A stretch of 5,532 bases of DNA from an uncultured Clostridia bacterium (lineage in GTDB: Bacteria > Bacillota > Clostridia > Christensenellales > CAG-917). The notes beneath the pieces are model-generated. The model worked only from the letters and a program-made list of their open reading frames with translations, did not search any database and had not been told where the DNA came from. Positions within the stretch are counted from its first letter, which is position 1, and every line of letters starts with the position of its first letter. The DNA is taken from positions 1-5,532 of the forward strand of contig CANREO010000068.1 of assembly GCA_947629635.1 (NCBI GenBank), given 5' to 3'. Below are positions 1-4,875 of the stretch, in pieces. Position numbers and translations under genes: made by a program.

Positions 1-984
1 GCCCGTAAATACTATTGCGTCCACGCCGTTGAGCACCGCGATGTAGGAGCCGATATACTTCTTTATGCGATATGCGGCGATTTCAATTGCGAGTCTGGCC
101 TTATTGTTGCCCTGATTGACGGCGCTTTCGAGGTCGCGCATATCGGAACTGAGTTCGCTGACGCCCTTCATGCCGCATTGCTTGTTGAGGAAATCCACAG
201 TCTGTTCGGGCGTCATACCAAGCTTTTTGCGTATGAATTCCACTGCGGCCGGATCGATATCGCCGCTTCTGGTCCCCATCTCCAGGCCTTCGAGCGGAGT
301 AAATCCCATCGACGTGTCCATACACTTTCCGCCGTTGACGGCGGAAACGGAAGAGCCGTTTCCGAGGTGACAAATGATCAACTTCAAATCGTCTCTGCCT
401 AAAATTTTAGCCGTCTCTTCGCTCACATACTTGTGAGACGTCCCATGAAAGCCGTATCGACGCACTTTAAACTTTTCGTATACGCTATACGGAATTCCGT
501 ACATAAACGCCTTGGGAGGTATCGTGCTGTGAAACGTCGTATCGAAAACAGCTACCATAGGCACGTCCGGCATGACCTCGCGACAACTCTTTATGCAAGC
601 GATGTTGCCAGGCATATGCAAAGGTCCGAGTTCGGCATTCTTTTCACAAGTCGCGATCACGTCGTCGTCTATGATGACGGAAGAATGATAATCTTCGCCG
701 CTGTGCAACACGCGATGTCCTACGGCAGCGATCTCGTCCGTCGATTTTATAGCTCCTTTTACGGGGTCTACCATGGCTTTAAGCACAAGTTGTATAGCCT
801 CGGTGTGATCCTTCATATTTTGTTTTATATTCAATTTTCTGCCGTCTGACGTCCTCTGAGACAACTCGCCGCCGTCCATGGTTATGCGCTCGCACAAGCC
901 TTTGAGCAACGCCTCCTCGGTTTCTGTGTCTATCAATTGATATTTCAGCGACGAACTTCCCGCGTTTATAACAAGTATTTTCAT
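1..984 (-). CDS. ackA: Acetate kinase (AckA), C-terminus cut off by window edge
   Basis: Acetate kinase transfers a phosphate between acetyl phosphate and ADP, giving acetate and ATP in the cytoplasm; it is the last step of the Pta-AckA route. The frame is open without a break for 328 residues from the ATG at 984 to the left edge; the family is about 400 residues, so roughly the last 70 lie outside. The N-terminus is MKILVINAGSSSLKY (Asn7 of the ASKHA fold). Further family motifs are GHRVLHSG (Arg91), FDTTFH (Asp148, the catalytic acid), RRYGFHGTSH (His180 and His184), HLGNGSS (about 206-212) and MGTRSGDIDP (Arg239). Several of these fall at the same numbers as in the Methanosarcina thermophila enzyme. 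The visible sequence ends at about residue 328 in AVLNGVDAIVFTG, just before the expected GxGEN segment. A GGAG (994-991) lies 6 nt before the ATG. It follows pta by 19 bp, so the two are almost certainly one operon. Identity is close to certain. Confidence 0.97.
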   Translation of the reverse strand, partial: MKILVINAGSSSLKYQLIDTETEEALLKGLCERITMDGGELSQRTSDGRKLNIKQNMKDHTEAIQLVLKAMVDPVKGAIKSTDEIAAVGHRVLHSGEDYHSSVIIDDDVIATCEKNAELGPLHMPGNIACIKSCREVMPDVPMVAVFDTTFHSTIPPKAFMYGIPYSVYEKFKVRRYGFHGTSHKYVSEETAKILGRDDLKLIICHLGNGSSVSAVNGGKCMDTSMGFTPLEGLEMGTRSGDIDPAAVEFIRKKLGMTPEQTVDFLNKQCGMKGVSELSSDMRDLESAVNQGNNKARLAIEIAAYRIKKYIGSYIAVLNGVDAIVFTG

Positions 985-1003
985 TTCTATCTCCAGAATT
1001 TAA

Positions 1004-2002
1004 TTATTTTGCCGCTTGCAGAGCCGTTATTGCGGCGACCGCGGCGATATCTTCCGCCACGCAACCGCGGCTCAAGTCGTTTACGGGAAGCGCCAATCCC
1101 TGCATAATGGGCCCGATGGCCATGCAATTGCCAAAGCGTTGAGCCAATTTATAACCTATATTACCGGCGTCCAGATTGGGAAAAATAAGCACGTTTGCCT
1201 GCCCGGCTACCGGGCTGTCGCCCGCTTTTTGCCTTGCCACCGCGTCTACGATAGAAGCGTCGAGTTGCATCTCGCCGTCCACAACTATTTCGGGATGCTC
1301 CGCATGCACTCTTTCGCAGGCGATACGGACTTTGTCTACCGCTTCATGCCTTGCGCTGCCTTTTGTCGAGAAGGACAGCATGGCGATCTTCGGATCGATA
1401 TGGCATATCTTCCTTGCACTGTCCGCCGCCGCTACAACTATATCCGCAAGTTGCTCTTCCGTGGGGTATGGAATGACCGCGCAATCGGCAAAGATGTACG
1501 CAGGGTACTTCTTATACTTGAAATCCTCGGGAGGCACCATAACAAAACAGCTGGACACGGAGTTGATGCCGGGCGCGGCCTTTATCACCTGAAAAGCCGC
1601 TCTCGAAACGTCTGCGGAACTGAATACCGCTCCGCCTACCACGCCGTCCACGTCGCCGCGCTTCAGAGCCACGCAAGCGTAAAACATATTGTTTGTACGT
1701 ACAAGCGCCTGAGCCTGCTCCAAGGTCATGCCCTTTGCCTTACGCAATTCATAAAGCGTATTCGCATACTCGTCGGCATGCGCGCTCGTCTTAGGGTCAT
1801 CAAAACGGACTCCCGTAAAGTCCACATCGGGGAATTGCGCCTTAGCTTCCTCTTCGTTGCCGATGAGCACCACATTGCACACGCCCTTTTTTGTAAGTAT
1901 CTCCGCCGCTTTTGCAGCGCGGATATCAAAGCCCTCCGCAAGCGCTATAGTCTTGCCGAGCTTGGCTGCTCTTACCATCAAATCTTCGACAAATTGCGTC
2001 AT
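1004..2002 (-). CDS. pta: Phosphate acetyltransferase (Pta), short monofunctional form
   Basis: Pta converts acetyl-CoA and phosphate to acetyl phosphate and CoA, feeding acetate kinase encoded just downstream. With the start chosen here the protein has 332 residues, normal for the short Bacillota/archaeal Pta without the N-terminal DRTGG/AAA-like extension of the E. coli enzyme. Family signatures: AEGFDIR (22-28), FADCAV (171-176), LSFSTKGSA (209-217), DGEMQLDA (242-249), FPNLDAGNIGYK (274-285), and NDLSRG near the C-terminus, giving Ser311, Arg312 and Asp318 with the spacing of the catalytic Ser309/Arg310/Asp316 of the M. thermophila enzyme. Three in-frame starts exist: GTG at 2014, ATG at 2008 and ATG at 2002. 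The ATG at 2002 is preferred because GGAG (2012-2009) sits exactly 6 nt upstream, the same arrangement as in ackA, and the product then begins MTQFVEDL like other family members. It is the first gene of the pta-ackA operon and has its own sigma-A type promoter. Function is near certain; only the start is open. Confidence 0.96.
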   Translation of the reverse strand: MTQFVEDLMVRAAKLGKTIALAEGFDIRAAKAAEILTKKGVCNVVLIGNEEEAKAQFPDVDFTGVRFDDPKTSAHADEYANTLYELRKAKGMTLEQAQALVRTNNMFYACVALKRGDVDGVVGGAVFSSADVSRAAFQVIKAAPGINSVSSCFVMVPPEDFKYKKYPAYIFADCAVIPYPTEEQLADIVVAAADSARKICHIDPKIAMLSFSTKGSARHEAVDKVRIACERVHAEHPEIVVDGEMQLDASIVDAVARQKAGDSPVAGQANVLIFPNLDAGNIGYKLAQRFGNCMAIGPIMQGLALPVNDLSRGCVAEDIAAVAAITALQAAK

Positions 2003-2027
2003 ATGCATCTCCACATTCAGGATTTGG

Positions 2028-2055
2028 TTGATTTTTCCGTGAAAATCGCTATAAT
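2028..2055 (+). promoter_or_regulatory. Sigma-A type promoter of tmcAL
   Basis: TTGATT (2028-2033), a 16-bp spacer and a perfect TATAAT (2050-2055) lie upstream of tmcAL. The start of transcription should be near 2062, leaving a leader of about 38 nt that carries the GAGG ribosome binding site at 2089-2092. The spacer is one base shorter than ideal. The -10 is half of the palindrome TATAATTATA shared with the pta promoter on the other strand. Confidence 0.65.
2030..2047. repeat. Inverted repeat in the pta/tmcAL divergent promoter region
   Basis: GATTTT (2030-2035) and AAAATC (2042-2047) form a perfect 6-bp inverted repeat around a 6-nt centre. On the minus strand it lies at the predicted 5' end of the pta mRNA, where it could form an AU-rich hairpin. 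On the plus strand it overlaps part of the tmcAL -35 and its spacer, so it could also be an operator. The stem is weak and may be chance in AT-rich DNA. Confidence 0.3.
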
Positions 2056-2082
2056 TATAATAAATTGGAAAATAAAAAGCAA
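2054..2082 (-). promoter_or_regulatory. Sigma-A type promoter of pta-ackA
   Basis: Read on the minus strand, TTGCTT (2082-2077) is followed by a 17-bp spacer and a perfect TATAAT (2059-2054). Transcription should start near 2047, giving a leader of about 45 nt before the pta ATG. The -10 overlaps by two bases the -10 of the divergent tmcAL promoter. The call is by consensus match only; position and direction fit the gene layout well. Confidence 0.7.
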
Positions 2083-2099
2083 CTTATTGAGGACTCATT

Positions 2100-3194
2100 T
2101 TGAAAATAACCGCAATTATAGCCGAATACAACCCCTTCCACAACGGCCACCTCAAGCAACTGCGAGCAGCCAAACGCGAGACTGGCGCAGACGCAGTCGT
2201 CGTTGTAATGAGCGGCTCTTTTACTCAGCACGGAGATATTGCGATAGTCGATAAATACACACGCGCAAGCTGGGCTCTGGAGGCCGGTGCGGATATGGTG
2301 CTCGAACTTCCCACCGCATATTCTCTCTCAACCGCGAGCGGCTTTGCGGAAGGCGCGCTTAAAACGTTGAGCATGCTTGGCGAATACACTCTGTCTTTCG
2401 GGACGGAAGCCGACGAACTTTCCGATTTGAATATGGCGGCCGAGTTTATGAGAAGCGAGTCAAAGGATATGTCCAATCTGCTTAAAGGATATCTGAACGA
2501 AGGCTATTCGCTCGCAAAATCTCGCACCATGGCTCTTGACTTATTGCGTCCCGATGTTTCTAATATGTTGAAGTCTCCAAACAATATTTTGGCAGTCGAA
2601 TACATTAAAGCGAGCGCAAAATACGGCGATAAAATACATTTACACAGCGTTTTTCGCAAAGAAGACGACGGAAAAAAATATCTCTCGTCGTCGAAAATCC
2701 GCGCGCTTCTGGAGGACGGAAAAGACGCCAGCCCATTTGTCCCCCCTTTCGTGGATCTGGAAAATCGGGTCAAAACTTTCAAATACGCAACCGTCGCCGC
2801 ATATGCGATAAAATCGATGTCCTCAGAACAATTGGGAAAGTTGGCGAACGTCTCGGAAGGTATGGAAAATCGCCTCGCCAATGCCGATTTCAACAATTTC
2901 AACGAAGTTTTACAGTTGACAAGCAAGCGCTATACGCGCTCGACGATAAAACGTATTGCCGCGTCGGCTTCAGTGGGCTTGACAAAAGAACTCGCCCGTC
3001 TTGCCGAGGAAGAGAAACCATATTGCACTGTTCTCGCAATCCGTCCGTCAAAAAAGAAATTACTCTTACCGCTTCTAGCGTCATCAGACGGTTACTACTT
3101 TTTCAAATCCTCAGATTGCGACCCGTCCTGCCCTGTTTTCCCGTTGGTAAAACTTGATGAAAAAGCCGCGAAAATTCAAAAAATTTGCTTATAA
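2100..3194 (+). CDS. tmcAL: tRNA(Met) cytidine acetate ligase (TmcAL, formerly YlbM)
   Basis: TmcAL activates acetate with ATP to an acetyl-adenylate and acetylates the wobble cytidine (C34) of elongator tRNA(Met) to N4-acetylcytidine, which helps to read AUG and not AUA. The protein has 364 residues, somewhat shorter than the B. subtilis enzyme (about 415). The N-terminal nucleotidyltransferase fold is clear: AEYNPFHNGHL (8-18) holds the HxGH signature, followed by VMSGSFTQHGD (36-46), KYTRASWALEAGADMVLELP (52-71), SPNNILAVEYIK (159-170) and SSSKIRALL (196-204), the SSxxxR nucleotide-binding motif. The C-terminal half has GMENRL (254-259) and SKRYTRSTIKRI (275-286), a basic segment typical of the family and probably in tRNA contact. 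The start is TTG at 2100: GAGG (2089-2092) lies 7 nt upstream, the protein then opens with MKITAIIAEYNPFHNGH as in homologues, and no ATG is available. It is divergent from pta-ackA, whose product acetate is its substrate. Confidence 0.95.
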   Translation: MKITAIIAEYNPFHNGHLKQLRAAKRETGADAVVVVMSGSFTQHGDIAIVDKYTRASWALEAGADMVLELPTAYSLSTASGFAEGALKTLSMLGEYTLSFGTEADELSDLNMAAEFMRSESKDMSNLLKGYLNEGYSLAKSRTMALDLLRPDVSNMLKSPNNILAVEYIKASAKYGDKIHLHSVFRKEDDGKKYLSSSKIRALLEDGKDASPFVPPFVDLENRVKTFKYATVAAYAIKSMSSEQLGKLANVSEGMENRLANADFNNFNEVLQLTSKRYTRSTIKRIAASASVGLTKELARLAEEEKPYCTVLAIRPSKKKLLLPLLASSDGYYFFKSSDCDPSCPVFPLVKLDEKAAKIQKICL

Positions 3195-3263
3195 GCATAG
3201 TATTTTATATTGCATTTTTAAGTTGTTTTTCATTATATATTCATTATCGGCATAAACTTTTGC
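3195..3263 (+). promoter_or_regulatory. AT-rich gap between tmcAL and ylbJ-like gene; possible weak promoter
   Basis: This 69-bp gap is much richer in A and T than the genes around it. It has no GC-rich hairpin with a T-run, so no terminator for tmcAL is evident; GCTTATAAGC (3187-3196) at the tmcAL stop is a palindrome too weak to count. Promoter-like words are TATATT (3236-3241), without a good -35 at normal spacing, and CATAAACT (3251-3258), which differs in one base from the B. subtilis sigma-E -10 consensus CATACANT. TCATTAT lies 14 nt before the latter and is a mediocre -35. No Shine-Dalgarno sequence is seen. The gene could also be read through from tmcAL. Confidence 0.25.
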
Positions 3264-4262
3264 ATGACGTCAAAACAAAGTTTAAAATTGCCTAATGCTA
3301 CAAAAACCGTGCATCTAAGTAGGGTTTTTGCCGCGATAGGCATAATCGCTTTTATGATTATGATGCTTGCAAAGCCGGATTTTTATTTGGATTCTGCAAG
3401 AAAGGGCTTAGCCTTATACGCCACAAGCGTATTGCCTTCGCTTTTCCCTTTCTATTTTTGCTCTTTGCTCCTCACATACATCGGCGCCGCCAAAGGAGTG
3501 TCGTCCATATTCAAACGCCCTGTGCGCCTGCTTTATAACGCGCCCAAGGAGAGCGCTTACGTTTTGATTTTAAGTATGCTCTCCGGTTATCCCGTGGGAG
3601 CAAGTATGACCGCCGAACTGTACGAAGCCGGCGTGATAGACGAAGCGGACGCACGGTCGATTGCCGCATTCGCGTCCACTTCGGGGCCTATTTTTATGCT
3701 GGGAACTGTAGGCAAAGCAATTTTCGACGATGTAAGATGCGGCGCCTGTATACTCGCAGCGCATTATATCGCCGCATTGATAAACGGCTTGATATACAGA
3801 CGGAAAAAATCACAATCCTACTTAGACAGACACGTCGCGACACTTTCCGACAGCGCGCATGACAGTCTCATGTCTCGCACTATTTCCGCTTCTACCCTGA
3901 ATATGCTTTATGTGGGCGGATATATTGTGCTTTGCGGCATGATCGTAGACACTCTGTCCGTATTCAAAGTAGACATTCTTCTCAACAACTCGTTGGGTAC
4001 CGCCGCAGCGCCCGTATATGCCCTGCTTTCAGGCGCTATCGAAATGACAAGAGGCTGTTTGGCGTGCGTTCAATGTGCTCCGAAATGGCTCGGAGTTGCG
4101 CTTGCCGCCGGCATCATAAGCCTGGGAGGGTTGTCCGTGACCTTGCAAAACTATACGTTTTTATCCAAATGCCGCATGAGTTTTTTACAAATAATAGTAC
4201 GAAAATTCACGCACGCAATATTGGCGTTTGTCATAGGACTTCTCATCGGGCTTTCGCTTTGA
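3264..4262 (+). CDS. ylbJ: YlbJ-like integral membrane protein (nucleoside-recognition/Gate domain)
   Basis: This is a polytopic membrane protein of 332 residues resembling sporulation integral membrane protein YlbJ, whose B. subtilis member (about 408 residues) is a sigma-E-dependent protein needed for normal spores. Its transported substrate, if any, is unknown. Hydrophobic segments lie at about 21-36, 52-74, 97-115, 138-155, 158-177, 213-231, 245-262, 276-295 and 314-331, so eight or nine membrane passes. Family-like features are SARKGLALYATSVLPSLFPF (44-63), the glycine-rich SGYPVGASMTAELYEAG (107-123), FASTSGPIFMLG (136-147), then SGAIEMTRG (256-264) and GGLSVTLQ (288-295) in the second half. 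It is about 70 residues shorter than the Bacillus protein, mainly through a short central loop (about 178-212). The ATG at 3264 has no Shine-Dalgarno sequence, and the frame is closed by a TAA at 3219, so the start is uncertain. In B. subtilis ylbJ is also close to ylbM (tmcAL). Family good, role in sporulation here unproven. Confidence 0.82.
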   Translation: MTSKQSLKLPNATKTVHLSRVFAAIGIIAFMIMMLAKPDFYLDSARKGLALYATSVLPSLFPFYFCSLLLTYIGAAKGVSSIFKRPVRLLYNAPKESAYVLILSMLSGYPVGASMTAELYEAGVIDEADARSIAAFASTSGPIFMLGTVGKAIFDDVRCGACILAAHYIAALINGLIYRRKKSQSYLDRHVATLSDSAHDSLMSRTISASTLNMLYVGGYIVLCGMIVDTLSVFKVDILLNNSLGTAAAPVYALLSGAIEMTRGCLACVQCAPKWLGVALAAGIISLGGLSVTLQNYTFLSKCRMSFLQIIVRKFTHAILAFVIGLLIGLSL

Positions 4263-4274
4263 TCGCAGCGCTGC

Positions 4275-4325
4275 AAAAAAAACTGACATAAAACATTGAC
4301 TTTTGCGCTTACCACTATTTATAGT
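4275..4325 (+). promoter_or_regulatory. Strong sigma-A type promoter with UP-like A-tract for the sigma-4-like gene
   Basis: TTGACT (4296-4301) and TATAGT (4320-4325) are separated by 18 bp; TTATAG (4319-4324) would give 17 bp. Each hexamer differs in one base from consensus. A run of eight A (4275-4282) and a further A-rich stretch up to 4295 lie directly upstream, as in UP elements. Transcription should start near 4332, with a leader of about 35 nt containing AGGAGG. A perfect inverted repeat overlaps the -10, which suggests repressor control. Confidence 0.65.
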
Positions 4326-4326
4326 G
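4313..4326. repeat. Palindrome overlapping the -10 element (candidate operator)
   Basis: CACTAT-TT-ATAGTG is a perfect 6-bp inverted repeat with a 2-bp centre and covers the -10 of the promoter for the gene at 4367. A dimeric regulator bound here would block RNA polymerase. It is not followed by a T-run, so it is not a terminator for the ylbJ-like gene. The binding protein is unknown. Confidence 0.4.
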
Positions 4327-4328
4327 TA

Positions 4329-4350
4329 GTCAAGAGGTTGACATTTCAAC
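4329..4350. repeat. Two overlapping inverted repeats at the mRNA start of the sigma-4-like gene
   Basis: GTCAA (4329-4333) can pair with TTGAC (4338-4342) around GAGG, and GTTGA (4337-4341) can pair with TCAAC (4346-4350) around CATT. The two hairpins share bases and exclude each other. The same TTGAC word is also in the -35 (4296-4300), so the region has TTGAC twice in direct and once in inverted orientation. It may be an operator array or a small leader RNA structure; with 5-bp stems, chance is a real alternative. Confidence 0.3.
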
Positions 4351-4366
4351 AATTTCAGGAGGAAAT

Positions 4367-4849
4367 ATGAATAAAAATTGGAGCAACACTGCGCTTGTTG
4401 CTTATTCTTTGTTGCCGAAAATTGTCGGCAAACTGGATTTTGCCATTGAATCTCGCGTAAACTCCTCTTTTCAAAGCAAACATCTCAGGCAAGGCATAAG
4501 CACGGAAAGGCTTATAGACGAGATCCTCGAATTGACTGACGAAAAACGCAAGATAGTCAATCTGAGTTTCATAGTAGCAACTGCTCTCGACCGCATCGCC
4601 GTCAAGCATAAAAAAATTCTTCATGACAGGATCGAATTGAAAATGACCTACCAGCAGCTGGCCGCGGACATGCATATATCGCTGCGCACCGCGTTCAGAC
4701 GCGTGGCGGACGCCGAGGACGCTTTTGCCGCGGAAATCCATATGATGGGATATACGGAAGAATGGTTTGAAAACGAATACGGTAACGATAAATACATATC
4801 TTTGGTCTATTCGGAAAGTCAAAAATACCGCACCGCAAAGAACATATAA
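4367..4849 (+). CDS. Uncharacterised protein with sigma-70 region-4-like helix-turn-helix
   Basis: I do not recognise a named family. The 160-residue product looks soluble: no signal peptide or membrane segment. Residues about 74-121 read like sigma-70 region 4: a helix-rich segment (LDRIAVKHKKILHDRIELK, 74-92) followed by MTYQQLAADMHISLRTAFRRVADAED (positions 93-118), where TYQQLAADMHIS fits the first HTH helix and turn and LRTAFRRVADA the recognition helix. No sigma region 2 is present, so it is not a complete sigma factor. The N-terminal 70 residues (SNTALVAYSLLPKIV, SSFQSKHLRQGIS, DEKRKIVNLSF) match nothing I know. Start: ATG at 4367 with a full AGGAGG (4357-4362) 4 nt upstream. It has its own sigma-A type promoter with palindromes, so it is a separate unit from the ylbJ-like gene 104 bp upstream. 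It could be a transcription regulator or anti-/co-sigma adaptor. Real gene: confident; DNA binding: inferred. Confidence 0.85.
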   Translation: MNKNWSNTALVAYSLLPKIVGKLDFAIESRVNSSFQSKHLRQGISTERLIDEILELTDEKRKIVNLSFIVATALDRIAVKHKKILHDRIELKMTYQQLAADMHISLRTAFRRVADAEDAFAAEIHMMGYTEEWFENEYGNDKYISLVYSESQKYRTAKNI

Positions 4850-4866
4850 AAAGAGGCCGAAGCCTC
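4848..4866 (-). terminator. Intrinsic terminator of the RluA-family gene
   Basis: On the minus strand GAGGC-TTCG-GCCTC (4866-4853) forms a 5-bp GC-rich stem with a UUCG loop closed by C-G, a very stable tetraloop, followed at once by TTTTT (4852-4848). It starts 9 nt after the rluA-family stop. On the plus strand the same hairpin has no T-run after it, so it is a one-way terminator. Its T-run is templated by the TAA stop of the convergent gene and the three A residues next to it. Confidence 0.85.
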
Positions 4867-4875
4867 CTCGAAATT

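Noticed and set aside
433..849. Plus-strand open frame of 138 codons opposite ackA
   Set aside because: Antisense to conserved AckA motifs, no ribosome binding site, no family likeness.
1..984. Possible frameshift or pseudogene in ackA, because it lacks a stop in the window
   Set aside because: All 328 codons were read and match AckA motifs in order; the gene is simply cut by the window edge.
1016..2254. Long plus-strand open frame of 412 codons opposite pta
   Set aside because: It lies antisense to a complete, textbook Pta, reads into tmcAL in another frame, and its product is rich in Arg/His/Tyr/Cys with no recognisable motif. It is a shadow of the pta codon pattern.
3187..3220. GCTTATAAGC and following T-rich DNA as tmcAL terminator
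   Set aside because: Only four AT-rich base pairs with a 2-nt loop and no directly following T-run; too weak to call.
4265..4282. GCAGCGCTGC palindrome plus A-run after the ylbJ-like stop as a terminator
   Set aside because: On the plus strand the palindrome is followed by A, not T, and leaves almost no loop. On the minus strand the T-run precedes the palindrome. The A-run fits better as an UP-like element for the next promoter.
4338..4343. Perfect TTGACA as a second -35 for the sigma-4-like gene
   Set aside because: A -10 at 16-18 bp would fall on the ribosome binding site and start codon (4360-4367), and no such sequence is there.
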